Part shown: in pieces, positions 17,898 to 27,589 of the stretch
Numbering within the stretch: position 1 is the first letter of the stretch
Layout of the letters: each line of letters begins with the position of its first letter
Origin: Celeribacter sp. HF31
GTDB taxonomy: Bacteria; Pseudomonadota; Alphaproteobacteria; Rhodobacterales; Rhodobacteraceae
DNA length: 64,000 bases
Assembly (NCBI RefSeq): GCF_011806455.1
Contig: NZ_JAATOT010000004.1
Location: forward strand, 248,001 to 312,000
Direction: 5' to 3'
Notes under the pieces: generated by a model
Told to the model about the DNA's origin: nothing
Seen by the model: the letters and a program-made list of their open reading frames with translations, nothing else
Database searches by the model: none
Translations under genes and position numbers: made by a program

Positions 17898-18752
17898 ATG
17901 ACGCCCCTGAAACTTGCCCTGACTGCCTCTGCCGCACTCGCCACCGCTGCGCCCGTTTTTGCCATGGATCATGCCGGCACCATGGGCTACGCGCTTGCTG
18001 AAGACGGAAAAACCCTTGTGACCATGGCCGACATTGCCTCCCCCGGCGAGGTGATGACCCATGAGCTGGAGATGCCGCTGCGGGCCATTGCCTATCGTCC
18101 CGTGACCGGACAGCTTTTGGGCTATGCCGATGGCATGATCTTTGAGGTCGACCCGATGTCGGGCGCTTTGACGGACCTTGACGCGATGTTCATGGAGGAT
18201 GCGATGATCGGTGAAGGCGCGGTTGCCTTCGACTTCAACAACAAGATCGACGCGGTGCGTGCCGTGGGCGCCGATGGTGCGAATCTCGTCTATTTCCCCG
18301 ATGGGTTCGGGGACGGTGATGAACGTGCGGGGTCCGTCCGTCGCTTTACCGATACTTTCTATGCTGAAGGGGACATGAGCACTGGTGCCGAGCCGCTGAT
18401 CTTTGCCAACGCCTACACCAATGCGATCAATGGCATGACGGCCGCGTCCACGGCACAATACGCGCTCGATGCCCGCGCCAACGCCTTGGTTTCGCTGGCC
18501 AACAACGCGGGGGAACTGGCCTCGGTCGGTTATCTGACCCTCGACGGCGAGACTGTGGATGTGACCGATTGGGGCGGTTTTGACATCGTGTCTCCCGAGG
18601 AAGGCATGGACCACGCCTATGCTATTTTGCAGATCGACGGCGACAGTGCCGCAGGTCTCTATTCCGTGGACCTCTCCTCCGGCGCGCTGACCATGCTCGG
18701 CGATCTGGGGATGGGCGGCTTTGCGGGCTTTGCTGCCTCGAAAGGCATGTAA
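17898..18752 (+). CDS. DUF4394 exported protein
   Basis: 284 residues starting at ATG 17898 after AGGAAGGA. The signal peptide (LKLALTASAALATAAPVFA) is cut before MDHAG. The body has the repeating pattern of the DUF4394 family (AIAYRPVTGQLLGYADG, INGMTAASTAQYALDARAN), which resembles a beta-propeller with one blade-like repeat per segment. Function is unknown. It is divergent from the ECF sigma gene across 146 bp and is probably its regulated partner. Confidence 0.8.
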   Translation: MTPLKLALTASAALATAAPVFAMDHAGTMGYALAEDGKTLVTMADIASPGEVMTHELEMPLRAIAYRPVTGQLLGYADGMIFEVDPMSGALTDLDAMFMEDAMIGEGAVAFDFNNKIDAVRAVGADGANLVYFPDGFGDGDERAGSVRRFTDTFYAEGDMSTGAEPLIFANAYTNAINGMTAASTAQYALDARANALVSLANNAGELASVGYLTLDGETVDVTDWGGFDIVSPEEGMDHAYAILQIDGDSAAGLYSVDLSSGALTMLGDLGMGGFAGFAASKGM

Positions 18753-18794
18753 GTCGATTGGCTGATCGCTTGCGGTCATCCTGAGATCAAAACG

Positions 18795-18826
18795 AACACC
18801 CCGATCTCAGGATCGGGGTGTTTGTC
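18795..18826 (+). terminator. Rho-independent terminator after the DUF4394 gene
   Basis: A perfect 12-bp stem (AACACCCCGATC with GATCGGGGTGTT) with loop TCAG is followed by TTGTCTTTG. It lies 43 bp after the DUF4394 stop. Confidence 0.8.
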
Positions 18827-18928
18827 TTTGGCCTGTTTTCCCTCAACCGATCCTCAAGTTGGACTTGACGGATCATAAAATCCCCGACTAAAACACATAT
18901 GATTAGATACCTTGCATGGAGGACGCAC

Positions 18929-18988
18929 ATGACGATTGCTTATCGCTTCCTCCCGGGGATCTCCGGTTTCGGAGCCACCCTTATCTGA
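18929..18988 (+). CDS. Possible 19-residue leader peptide
   Basis: ATG at 18929 has an excellent GGAGG seven bases upstream and reads 19 codons (MTIAYRFLPGISGFGATLI) to TGA. The reading frame overlaps a short hairpin, CTCCG-GTTT-CGGAG (18961-18974). It lies 108 bp before the ABC transporter gene, which has no obvious ribosome site of its own. It could be a regulatory leader. It could also be chance. The rest of the gap 18827-19096 shows nothing else. Confidence 0.3.
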   Translation: MTIAYRFLPGISGFGATLI

Positions 18989-19096
18989 CGCTTTCGTGGC
19001 GCTTTTGCCCACAAGCGAAAGAGTTATTGGTCCAAGCCGGACCCACTTTCCAAACACTTCGCAAGGCGCAGCCAGTCCGGTTGTGAAATTGTCATC

Positions 19097-20854
19097 ATGA
19101 TCCATTTTTCTGCTCACGGCGCGTTTGCGCGTGTTTTCTCGTTCACCTTCCGTCTTTGGATGCGCCAAAAGGGAAAGGTTGTCACCATTCTGGCCTTGGT
19201 TCTGATCTCCGCGGCCTCCGATCTCTCCATACCTGTTTTCACGGGACGCCTCGTTGATGCAGTGGCCGCGTCTGAGACGCCTTGGCCTTCCTTCGGGGCG
19301 CTTTTGGTGTTTGGCGTTCTCTCTGTCGTCGCCAAAATCCAAAGCTATTTTGCCATCATCGACCTGACCATCCCTTCGATGCGCGCCGCCGAATCAGAAG
19401 CCTTCGCCCATGTTCAACGGCTCCCCGCCGACTGGCACGCAAACGCCTTTGCCGGCTCCACCGTGCGTAAAATCACACGCGGGGCCTGGGCCTTGGACGA
19501 AATGGCAGACCTTTTGTTGCTGGCACTGTTGCCCTCGGCGCTGATCCTTTTGGGCACCATCGGAACGCTGACGGCGTTTCGCTGGGAGGTCGGGCTTGTC
19601 GCCGGGATCGGCGCGCTTGTGTTTCTGGCCCTTTCCCTGTCGTTGACGCTGTTCTGGGTGGCGCCTGCGGCCCGTTTGGCCAATGCGCAAGACAGCCGCG
19701 TGTCTGGTGCACTGGCCGATGCGATCACCTCCAACGGGGTTGTGCGGGCCCATGCGGGAGAGCTGCGCGAAGATACGCGGCTGGGCCTTGTCCTGAACAA
19801 ATGGGCACATCGCAGTCGGCGCACATGGCGGCGCGGCACAGTGTCCGGCCTGTCGCAGGACATGACGATCTGGGCCTTGCGGGCGATGGTTCTGGGCGGG
19901 GCTCTTGTCGCCTATACCCGTGGTCTGGCCAATGCGGGCGAAATTGCCTTTGTGGTCTCGGCCCTCGGGATGCTCGACGGCTATTTGCGCCAGATGGGCA
20001 ACCATGTGCGCGGGCTGCAAAAGGCGGTCAACGATGCCGAGGAACTGGTGGCCCTGATGGTCGTCACCCCCGAAACCTCTGTCGCGAAAAAGCCCGAAGC
20101 CACCTTGCCGCCCCGCGCGGCGGCATTGGCATTCAACCATGTGGATTATGGCTACGACGGGGCGGCAACACCGCTTTTCACCGATCTGGATATTGCCATT
20201 CCAGAGGGCCAGAAAGTCGGATTGGTTGGGCGGTCTGGCTCGGGCAAAACCACTTTTGTGAAGTTGATCCAGCGGCTTCACGAGATCAATGACGGCAGCA
20301 TCACATTGGGCGGCGTCGATATCGCGCGCGTTCCCTTGGAGGTGCTGCGCCAACACATCGCGCTTGTCCCGCAAGAGCCTGTGTTGTTTCACCGCTCTCT
20401 GGCCGAGAACATCGCTTACGCCCGTCCCGGCGCATCGATGCAGGAGGTCCGGGAGGCCGCCGAGCGCGCAGGGGCTCTCGATTTCATCGAGCGTTTGCCC
20501 AAAGGCTTTGCCACAAAGGTGGGCGAGCGGGGCGTCAAGCTCTCGGGGGGAGAGCGGCAGCGGGTCGCCATCGCGCGCGCCTTTTTGTCGAACGCGCCGG
20601 TTCTGATCATGGATGAGGCGACATCGTCGCTCGATTCAGAGGCCGAGGCCAAGGTGGCGCAGGCCGCAGAGCGGCTGATGGAGGGGCGCACCACTTTGGT
20701 GATTGCCCACCGTCTGGCGACGGTCGAACGGATGGACCGCATCCTCGTCTTTGATCGTGGACGGATCGTCGAAGACGGCACGCCTTTGCAGCTTATGGCC
20801 CGCGAAGACGGCCTCTACCGCGCCCTGCGCGCCCGGCAGGCTTTGGTGGGGTGA
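19097..20854 (+). CDS. ABC transporter, fused membrane and ATPase domains (MsbA/exporter type)
   Basis: 585 residues: a six-helix exporter domain (about 1-310) and a nucleotide-binding domain. Walker A is GRSGSGKTT, the signature is LSGGERQRVAIARA, Walker B is VLIMDEATSSLDSE, and the switch histidine is in VIAHRLATVERMD. The type forms homodimers exporting lipids, peptides or drugs. The substrate is unknown. It is a single gene between the DUF4394 terminator and the convergent ScfR gene. No ribosome site precedes the ATG. Confidence 0.92.
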   Translation: MIHFSAHGAFARVFSFTFRLWMRQKGKVVTILALVLISAASDLSIPVFTGRLVDAVAASETPWPSFGALLVFGVLSVVAKIQSYFAIIDLTIPSMRAAESEAFAHVQRLPADWHANAFAGSTVRKITRGAWALDEMADLLLLALLPSALILLGTIGTLTAFRWEVGLVAGIGALVFLALSLSLTLFWVAPAARLANAQDSRVSGALADAITSNGVVRAHAGELREDTRLGLVLNKWAHRSRRTWRRGTVSGLSQDMTIWALRAMVLGGALVAYTRGLANAGEIAFVVSALGMLDGYLRQMGNHVRGLQKAVNDAEELVALMVVTPETSVAKKPEATLPPRAAALAFNHVDYGYDGAATPLFTDLDIAIPEGQKVGLVGRSGSGKTTFVKLIQRLHEINDGSITLGGVDIARVPLEVLRQHIALVPQEPVLFHRSLAENIAYARPGASMQEVREAAERAGALDFIERLPKGFATKVGERGVKLSGGERQRVAIARAFLSNAPVLIMDEATSSLDSEAEAKVAQAAERLMEGRTTLVIAHRLATVERMDRILVFDRGRIVEDGTPLQLMAREDGLYRALRARQALVG

Positions 20855-20900
20855 GGTCACTTGAGCGGAAACGCATGCACGCATGGCGGATCAGCCGAAC

Positions 20901-22295
20901 TTACCCGCCCTCCTTGCTTGAATAGGGCGCAAGCCGCGACACACCGGGGTTTGGGCGCAGCGGGTGCCCCGTCATCGGGAAAGCCCGCTGCGCGCAGTTC
21001 TGGCGGTCGCAGATTTTGCAGCCCGCGCCAATCGGTGTGGCAATGCCCGGGTTCTTCAGGTCCAGCCCCGGGGAATAAACAAGCCGCTCCGCATGCGACA
21101 GATCACAGCCGAGCGCCACAGCGAATTCCTTGACCGGCGCGCCGAAGCCACCCGTTCCGTGACGTACCGTGCGCGCAACCCAAAGGTAGCTGCGCCCATC
21201 CGGCATCTGCGCCACCTGCGTCAACACCTCGCCGGGTCGCGAAAAGGCCGCGTAGACGTTCCAAAGCGGACAAGACCCACCGATGCGCGAAAAGTGAAAG
21301 TCGGTCGCGGACTGACGTTTGGAAATATTGCCCGCACGATCCACCCTGATAAAGAAAAATGGCACGCCGCACGCCGCAGGCCTCTGGAGGGTGGACAGCC
21401 TATGGCAAGTCGTCTCGAACCCAACGCCGAACCGATGAGCGAGCCGCTCGATGTCATAGCCTTCGGCCTCCGCCGCCGCAAGGAAGCTGCCGTAGGGCAG
21501 GATCACCGCCCCGGCAAAGTAGTTCGCCAACCCGATACGAAGAAGCGCGCGGCTGTCTTCGCTTGCCATCCCGGCCTCCTCGGCCAATCGGTCGATCAGG
21601 CTCCCTTGTTCCAGAAACCCAAGCTGCGTCGCCATCTGAAAGGCCCGCTGCCCCGCTGTCAGCTGCGATGACAGATGCAAGACGCCCGCCCCCGCATCGA
21701 AACGGCGCAGCGCGCGCGTGTCATCTTCCAGCACCACACGAATACCGTGTCGCCCGGCAAGGCGGTCGATCAGCCCTTCGGCCATCCGTCCGGGGCGTAG
21801 CCCCTGTCCGATGCTCTCGGCCGCCTCGTCCAAAGCGGGCACATAGTTGTGCTGCTCATAGAACCAGTCGCGTACCGCCTCAAAGGGCGCGCGGCCTGCG
21901 CCAGCTTCGCCGGAGAGGCGGCCGTTCATCAGGTCCATGCGCTCCGCGCTTTCGCGCAGCCGGGCGTGCGTGGCGATGATCGCACGGGCGACACCCGGCA
22001 TGTTGGCCGCGATCTCGCGGACCTCCGCCAGCGACGCACCCGCCCCCTGATCGGCCAGTGCGGCCCGCAGATCGGGGATGAGACGTGCCTCTTCGGCCTC
22101 TGAAAAGAACTGCACATCCAACCCGAAAACGGCGTTCAGTTTCAACAACACGGGCACAGTCAAAGGCCGCTGGTTGCGTTCGAGTTGATTGAGATAGCTC
22201 GGAGAAATCTCCAGGGCGCGGGCGAGCGCTGCTTGGGTCATGCTGCGCTCTTCGCGCAGACGGCGCAGGCGGACGCCCATGAAAGGTTTTTTCAT
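20901..22295 (-). CDS. ScfR-type short-chain fatty-acyl-CoA regulator (XRE + ImmA/IrrE + DUF2083)
   Basis: 464 residues from ATG 22295 (AAGGA upstream). The helix-turn-helix (MTQAALARALEISPSYLNQLERNQR, starting near 18) is followed by an IrrE/ImmA-like middle and a DUF2083 C-terminus with a cysteine cluster (CKICDRQNCAQRAF). This is the RamB/PccR/MccR layout, whose members sense acyl-CoA and control propionate or acetate assimilation genes. It is divergent from the methylcitrate operon, so activation of that operon by propionyl-CoA or methylcitrate is the natural reading. Confidence 0.88.
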   Translation of the reverse strand: MKKPFMGVRLRRLREERSMTQAALARALEISPSYLNQLERNQRPLTVPVLLKLNAVFGLDVQFFSEAEEARLIPDLRAALADQGAGASLAEVREIAANMPGVARAIIATHARLRESAERMDLMNGRLSGEAGAGRAPFEAVRDWFYEQHNYVPALDEAAESIGQGLRPGRMAEGLIDRLAGRHGIRVVLEDDTRALRRFDAGAGVLHLSSQLTAGQRAFQMATQLGFLEQGSLIDRLAEEAGMASEDSRALLRIGLANYFAGAVILPYGSFLAAAEAEGYDIERLAHRFGVGFETTCHRLSTLQRPAACGVPFFFIRVDRAGNISKRQSATDFHFSRIGGSCPLWNVYAAFSRPGEVLTQVAQMPDGRSYLWVARTVRHGTGGFGAPVKEFAVALGCDLSHAERLVYSPGLDLKNPGIATPIGAGCKICDRQNCAQRAFPMTGHPLRPNPGVSRLAPYSSKEGG

Positions 22296-22305
22296 TTCTT
22301 TATCC

Positions 22306-22412
22306 TTCGCAACATTCGCAATTTGCACGGCGTTTCTTCGCAAAAATACGCGTTTTCAGTAGTTTATAGAATGCCATCGGGTGTGAAAAGCTGTCTTTGC
22401 TAATTTTGCGAA
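22306..22412. promoter_or_regulatory. Operator region with four TTCGCAA repeats
   Basis: The regulator-prp gap contains TTCGCAA three times in direct orientation (22306-22312, 22315-22321, 22337-22343) and once inverted (TTGCGAA, 22406-22412, within TTTGCTAATTTTGCGAA). ScfR/RamB proteins are known to bind TTTGC/GCAAA-type motifs. These repeats are therefore good candidates for its binding sites at both divergent promoters. Confidence 0.6.
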
Positions 22413-22447
22413 GTTCAGTTTCCACAAGCTGACAGATGGAGCCCCTG

Positions 22448-22876
22448 ATGTCCCAGACACCCAATGGTCAGCCTGATGATCAACCCGACAATCCGACTGT
22501 GATGGTCGAAATGGTCTTTCCCGAACTGGCGAACCACTACGGCACGTTGTTCGGCGGCACGGCCTTGTCGCTGATGGCCCGGGCCGCCTTTGTCGCCGCC
22601 ACCCGCAGGGCGCGTGGTGCGGTGGTCATGGCGCGCTCGGAACAGGTGGATTTCACCACGCCCGTTCGGGTCGGAGAGCTTTTGGAGCTTCGGTCCGAGA
22701 TCATCCGCATCGGCCGCAGCTCCATGAGCGTCGCGGTCGTGGGCATCGCAGAAGAGATGGACACCGGCAATCGCCGCGAGGCCCTCAAGGGACAGTTCGT
22801 GATGGTGGCCGTGGATGCATCGGGGCGCCCACGTGCGCTCACTGACAAGACCTCAAAGAAGGAAGAGACTGTATGA
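22448..22876 (+). CDS. Acyl-CoA thioesterase, hotdog fold (YciA/BFIT-like)
   Basis: 142 residues from ATG 22448 (GGAG six bases before). The pattern [22 protein letters not shown] with the following [10 protein letters not shown] is the hot-dog acyl-CoA hydrolase signature, with the catalytic Asp/Asn region around LANHYG. It overlaps prpD by four bases and is first in the operon. It probably frees CoA from excess propionyl- or methylcitryl-type thioesters (inference). Confidence 0.85.
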   Translation: MSQTPNGQPDDQPDNPTVMVEMVFPELANHYGTLFGGTALSLMARAAFVAATRRARGAVVMARSEQVDFTTPVRVGELLELRSEIIRIGRSSMSVAVVGIAEEMDTGNRREALKGQFVMVAVDASGRPRALTDKTSKKEETV

Positions 22877-24390
22877 AAACGCATGACGTGCGGACTTATA
22901 AATCCGCCGAACATCTGGCCCGCGAAGACCAATTGGCCTGGAAAATCGCCGAGGTGGCCGCCGACCCGGTCGCCGTGGCCCCCGAGGTGATCGAGATGAT
23001 CATCAACCGGGTGATCGACAACGCCGCTGTCGCCGCCGCCTCTTTGGCGCGTCGTCCGGTGGCCTCGGCCCGGGCGCAGGCGCTGTGTCACCCCTACGCC
23101 CACGGCGCGACTGTTTTTGGCATGCCGACCGACACCCGCGTCAGCCCGGAATGGGCCGCATGGGCCAATGGCACGGCGGTGCGAGAACTGGATTTCCACG
23201 ACACCTTTCTGGCTGCCGAATATTCCCACCCGGGCGACAATATCCCGCCGGTTCTGGCGGTCGCGCAGCATGCTGGGCTGTCGGGCCTTGATCTGATCCG
23301 GGGGCTGGCGACCGGCTATGAGATTCAGGTCGATCTGGTGAAGGGCATTTGCTTGCATGAGCACAAGATTGACCATATTGCCCATCTTGGGCCGTCGGCG
23401 GCGGCCGGGATCGGCACCGCGCTGAACCTGCCGGTCGAGGTGATTTATCAGGCGATCCAGCAGGCGCTGCATGTGACAACCACGACGCGCCAGTCACGTA
23501 AGGGCGAGATTTCCTCGTGGAAGGCCTATGCGCCGGCTTTTGCTGGCAAAATGGCGATCGAAGCTGTGGATCGCGTGATGCGTGGCGAAGGTGCGCCCAG
23601 CCCGGCCTGGGAGGGCGAAGATGGCTTTATTGCCTGGCTGCTGTCGGGGGCGGATGCCGTCTATCATGTGCCGCTGCCAGAGAAGGGCGAGGCCAAACGT
23701 GCGATCCTCGACACCTATACCAAGGAACATTCAGCGGAATACCAAAGTCAGGCGCTGATCGACCTTGCGCGCCGGATGGGGCCGAAGATCGGCGATCTGT
23801 CGAAGGTCAAATCGGTCCTGATCGAGACCTCGCATCACACCCATTACGTGATCGGCACCGGGGCGAATGACCCGCAGAAAATGGACCCTACGGCCTCGCG
23901 CGAGACGCTGGACCATTCGATCATGTATATTTTTGCGGTCGCGCTCGAAGATGGCGGTTGGCACCACGAGAAAAGCTATGCGCCGGAGCGTGCCCGGCGG
24001 CCCTCGACCGTGGCGCTCTGGCACAAGATCTCGACCGCCGAGGACGCCGAATGGACGCGCCGCTACCACGCCCGCGATCCGAAGGAAAAGGCCTTTGGCG
24101 GGCGTGTGACCGTCACGCTTGAGGACGGGTCGCACATCGTGGACGAGCTGGCGCTGGCCGACGCCCATCCCGACGGGGCGCGCCCCTTCGTGCGGGCGAA
24201 TTACGTCCGGAAATTCCTGACCCTCTCAGAGGGCGTGCTGAGCGCATCCGAACAACAGCGCTTTCTCGATGTGGCCGAGGGGCTTGCCGATCTCGAGGCG
24301 GGCGATCTGGGCCAACTCAATTTCGTGGTCGAGGCCGACAAGCTCGGCGCGCCGCGTCCGCATGGCATTTTTGATTGGAGGAAAACATGA
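22873..24390 (+). CDS. prpD: 2-methylcitrate dehydratase (MmgE/PrpD family)
   Basis: 505 residues, normal for PrpD. Characteristic stretches are [46 protein letters not shown] and [18 protein letters not shown]. It dehydrates 2-methylcitrate to 2-methylaconitate in the methylcitrate cycle. It is coupled on both sides by ATGA overlaps to the thioesterase and prpC genes. Confidence 0.93.
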   Translation: MKTHDVRTYKSAEHLAREDQLAWKIAEVAADPVAVAPEVIEMIINRVIDNAAVAAASLARRPVASARAQALCHPYAHGATVFGMPTDTRVSPEWAAWANGTAVRELDFHDTFLAAEYSHPGDNIPPVLAVAQHAGLSGLDLIRGLATGYEIQVDLVKGICLHEHKIDHIAHLGPSAAAGIGTALNLPVEVIYQAIQQALHVTTTTRQSRKGEISSWKAYAPAFAGKMAIEAVDRVMRGEGAPSPAWEGEDGFIAWLLSGADAVYHVPLPEKGEAKRAILDTYTKEHSAEYQSQALIDLARRMGPKIGDLSKVKSVLIETSHHTHYVIGTGANDPQKMDPTASRETLDHSIMYIFAVALEDGGWHHEKSYAPERARRPSTVALWHKISTAEDAEWTRRYHARDPKEKAFGGRVTVTLEDGSHIVDELALADAHPDGARPFVRANYVRKFLTLSEGVLSASEQQRFLDVAEGLADLEAGDLGQLNFVVEADKLGAPRPHGIFDWRKT

Positions 24391-25556
24391 GCGGTTCTAT
24401 CAAGAAACCGAAAAAATCCGTGGCGCTTTCGGGCGTCACGGCGGGCAACACCGCGCTTTGTTCCGTGGGGCAAAGCGGCAATGACCTGCATTATCGCGGC
24501 TATGATATTCTCGATCTCGCGGAGAGCTGCGAGTTCGAAGAGGTGGCGCATCTTTTGATCCATGGAAGCCTGCCATCCGCCGCAGAACTCGATGCCTACA
24601 AGGCCAAACTCAAGGCGCTCAGGGGCCTGCCGAAAGCCGTGCGCAAAACGCTTGAGGCGATCCCGGCGGCCGCGCATCCGATGGACGTGCTGCGTTCTGG
24701 GGTCTCGGCGATGGGCTGTGCTTTGCCCGAGGCCAGCGATCACAACACCGCTGGCGCGCGCGACATTGTGGACCGGCTGATCGCGGTGCAGGGCTCGATG
24801 CTGCTCTACTGGTATCACTATGCTCAAAACGGGCGACGGATCGAGGTAGAGACCGAAGACGACAGCATCGCCGGGCATTTCCTACATCTGTTGCACGGTC
24901 ACACCGCAGGCGCGGAGGACGTCCGCGCGATGCATGTGACGCTGAACCTCTATGCCGAGCATGAGTTCAATGCCTCGACCTTCACCGCGCGTTCCATCGC
25001 GGGCACTGGCGCGGATGTCTATTCCGCCATCACCGGGGCCATTGGCGCGCTTAGGGGGCCGAAACACGGGGGCGCGAACGAGGTCGCTTTTGAGACCCAG
25101 AAACGCTACGAGACGCCGGATGAGGCGGAGCAGGACATTCGCGCGCGCATCGCCAACAAAGAGGTGGTGATCGGCTTTGGCCATCCCGTCTACACCGTCT
25201 CCGATCCGCGCAATGTCGTGATCAAACGCGTCGCGCGGCACCTGTCGGAAACCGCGGGGTCGATGAAAATGTACGACATCGCCGAGCGGATAGAATTCGT
25301 GATGATGGATGCCAAGCGCATGTTCCCGAACCTCGATTGGTTCTCCGCCGTCTCCTATCACCTCTTGGGGGTGCCGACGGCGATGTTCACGCCGATTTTC
25401 GTCATTGCCCGGACGTCTGGCTGGGGCGCGCATGTGATCGAGCAGCGGATCGACAATAAGATCATCCGCCCCTCGGCCAATTACGTCGGTCCCGAAAACC
25501 GCCCCTTCCTGCCGCTTGGGCGGCGGGGTGCTGAATTCCCCAGAGCTGCGGAGTGA
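24387..25556 (+). CDS. prpC: 2-methylcitrate synthase
   Basis: 389 residues from ATG 24387, preceded by GGAGG. The citrate-synthase fold is shown by LIHGSLPS, the active-site histidines in GPKHGGANE and [13 protein letters not shown], and the C-terminal [21 protein letters not shown]. The short PrpC-type form condenses propionyl-CoA with oxaloacetate. Operon position between prpD and prpB fixes the assignment over housekeeping citrate synthase. Confidence 0.94.
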   Translation: MSGSIKKPKKSVALSGVTAGNTALCSVGQSGNDLHYRGYDILDLAESCEFEEVAHLLIHGSLPSAAELDAYKAKLKALRGLPKAVRKTLEAIPAAAHPMDVLRSGVSAMGCALPEASDHNTAGARDIVDRLIAVQGSMLLYWYHYAQNGRRIEVETEDDSIAGHFLHLLHGHTAGAEDVRAMHVTLNLYAEHEFNASTFTARSIAGTGADVYSAITGAIGALRGPKHGGANEVAFETQKRYETPDEAEQDIRARIANKEVVIGFGHPVYTVSDPRNVVIKRVARHLSETAGSMKMYDIAERIEFVMMDAKRMFPNLDWFSAVSYHLLGVPTAMFTPIFVIARTSGWGAHVIEQRIDNKIIRPSANYVGPENRPFLPLGRRGAEFPRAAE

Positions 25557-25560
25557 TCCC

Positions 25561-26475
25561 ATGACCTATTTGATTGCAGAGGATTTGCCCGAAGAGAGCG
25601 CCGGGCGGAGGTTTCGCAAGGCGTTGAACGATCCGGGAATTCTACGGCTTCCCGGTGCGCATAACGGTCAGTCCGCGCTTCAGGCGAAGGGGGCCGATTT
25701 CGAGGCCTTGTACCTGTCGGGGGCGGCGATGACCGCGTCCATGGGTTTGCCGGATCTGGGCATCATCACCGTGGATGAGGTCTGTTTCTTCATTCGCCAG
25801 ATCGCGCGCGCCTCCGGCCTGCCGCTTCTGGTCGATGGCGACACCGGCTATGGCGAGGCGCTCAATGTCATGCATATGGTGCGCGCCTTCGAAGAGGCGG
25901 GCGCGGGCGCCGTGCATCTCGAAGATCAGCTTTTGCCCAAGAAATGCGGCCACCTAAATGACAAGAAGCTCGCCCCTGCGGCGGATATGGCGGCGAAAGT
26001 GGCGGCGGCGGCGAAAGCCTCGCGCGATCTCGTGATCATCGCCCGCACAGATGCCGCGGCCTCTGAAGGGATTGAGGGTGCGGTGGCTCGTGCGAAACTT
26101 TACGTCGCAGCCGGGGCCGATGCGATCTTCCCGGAGGCGCTGACCTCGGTCGAGATGTTCAAGGAGATGCGCGCGGCCCTTCCCGGTGTCAAACTTCTGG
26201 CCAACATGACCGAATTCGGACGCACGCCCGCGCTCACGGCCAAGGAGTTCGAAGAGCTGGGCTATGACATGGTGATCTGGCCGGTGTCGTCCCTCAGGGT
26301 CGCCAACAAGGCGCAGGAAAAGCTCTACGCCGCCCTTGCCCGCGACGGGGCCACCACAGCGATGATCCCGGAGATGCAAACCCGCAAGGAGTTGTATGAC
26401 ACCATCGGGCTCAACACCTTCGAGGCGCTCGACACATCCATTGCGGCTTCGGTCGCACCGGACTGGGTCGCGTAA
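25561..26475 (+). CDS. prpB: Methylisocitrate lyase
   Basis: 304 residues starting at 25561, four bases after prpC. The ICL/PEPM fold shows the catalytic KKCGH motif, DGDTGYG for metal binding and IIARTDA. It splits 2-methylisocitrate to pyruvate and succinate. The gene completes the cycle except for the hydratase step, which an aconitase elsewhere may supply. Confidence 0.95.
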   Translation: MTYLIAEDLPEESAGRRFRKALNDPGILRLPGAHNGQSALQAKGADFEALYLSGAAMTASMGLPDLGIITVDEVCFFIRQIARASGLPLLVDGDTGYGEALNVMHMVRAFEEAGAGAVHLEDQLLPKKCGHLNDKKLAPAADMAAKVAAAAKASRDLVIIARTDAAASEGIEGAVARAKLYVAAGADAIFPEALTSVEMFKEMRAALPGVKLLANMTEFGRTPALTAKEFEELGYDMVIWPVSSLRVANKAQEKLYAALARDGATTAMIPEMQTRKELYDTIGLNTFEALDTSIAASVAPDWVA

Positions 26476-26489
26476 CCTAGACCCGCTCG

Positions 26490-26515
26490 CAGGCCCGTCT
26501 GTCATGGCGGGCCTG
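26490..26515. terminator. Hairpin between convergent prpB and mesD
   Basis: An 8-bp perfect stem (CAGGCCCG with CGGGCCTG) with a ten-base loop lies in the 61 bp between the two converging genes. There is no strong T tract on either side, so termination is possible in both directions but unproven. Confidence 0.5.
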
Positions 26516-26536
26516 GGATCACGCACCTCACGCGCC

Positions 26537-27565
26537 TCAGCTCGCCAGTTCCTGCCGAATGATCTCGGCGCCTGCACTCAAGGCTTTGAGCTTGCCGCGC
26601 GCAACCTGCCGCGAGAGGGGCGTCATTCCGCAGTTGGTGCAAGGGTAAAGCTTGTCCGCATCCACGAATTGAAGCGCCTTGCGCAGGGTGTCCGCCACCT
26701 CTTCCGGGGTTTCGACTTGCGTGTTGGCGACATCAATCGCCCCGACCATGATCTTCTTGCCGCGCAGCATCTCGATCAACTCCAGAGGAACATGCGAGTT
26801 GTGGCATTCGAGCGAGATCAGATCGACGCTGGAGGCCTGAATCGCCGGGAAGATCATCTCGTATTGCCGCCATTCGGAGCCAAGCGTCGCCTTCCAATCC
26901 GTGTTCGCCTTGATGCCATAGCCATAGCACACATGAACGGCCTTCTGACATTTAAGCCCCTCCATGGCGCGCTCCAATGTGGCCATGCCCCAGTCATTGA
27001 CCTCTTCAAAAAACACATTGAACGCCGGTTCGTCGAACTGGATGATGTCGACGCCTGCAGCCTCAAGCTCTTTTGCCTCTTCGTTCAGAAGTTTCGCGAA
27101 TTCCCAGGCGAGTTTTTCGCGGCTGCCGTAATGCGCATCATAAAGCGTGTCGATCATCGTCATCGGCCCTGGCAGCGCCCATTTGATCGGGGCGTCGGTC
27201 AGCGACCGCAGGAATTTGGCGTCCTCGACAAAGACCGACCGGGGCCGCGTCACGGCGCTCACCACCGTCGGCACGCTGGCGTCATATCGGTCGCGGATGC
27301 GCACGGTTTCCCGCTTTTCGAAATCGACCCCTTCGAGCCCCTCGATAAAGGTGGTGACGAAATGCTGCCGGGTCTGTTCGCCATCGCTGACGATGTCGAT
27401 CCCGGCGTCCCGCTGTTCGCCAAGGGTCACGCGCAGCGCGTCACGTTTGGCATGAGCGAGGTCTTCGCCCTCAAGTTTCCAAGGCGACCAGAGTTTTTCG
27501 GGTTCGGCCAGCCAGGAAGGTTTCGGAAGGCTGCCCGCGGTGGAGGTGGGGAGAAGTTTGGTCAT
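26537..27565 (-). CDS. mesD: Folate-independent methionine synthase, MesD type (core-MetE)
   Basis: 342 residues, only the catalytic half of cobalamin-independent MetE. Zinc ligands can be read as H211 and C213 (HVCYGYG), E253 (SLECHNSH) and C312 (NCGMTPL). The short length and direct pairing with a DUF1852 gene 24 bp upstream are the mark of MesD, which methylates homocysteine without folate and needs oxygen and MesX. A methyl donor cannot be inferred from sequence. Confidence 0.88.
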   Translation of the reverse strand: MTKLLPTSTAGSLPKPSWLAEPEKLWSPWKLEGEDLAHAKRDALRVTLGEQRDAGIDIVSDGEQTRQHFVTTFIEGLEGVDFEKRETVRIRDRYDASVPTVVSAVTRPRSVFVEDAKFLRSLTDAPIKWALPGPMTMIDTLYDAHYGSREKLAWEFAKLLNEEAKELEAAGVDIIQFDEPAFNVFFEEVNDWGMATLERAMEGLKCQKAVHVCYGYGIKANTDWKATLGSEWRQYEMIFPAIQASSVDLISLECHNSHVPLELIEMLRGKKIMVGAIDVANTQVETPEEVADTLRKALQFVDADKLYPCTNCGMTPLSRQVARGKLKALSAGAEIIRQELAS

Positions 27566-27589
27566 TTTGTGCGTTCCTTGGTCTTTGTA

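Noticed and set aside
17752-17937. N-terminal extension of the ECF sigma factor to the ATG at 17937
   Set aside because: The extension is unconserved-looking and would run through the divergent promoter. A GTG with GAGG at good spacing fits region 2 better.
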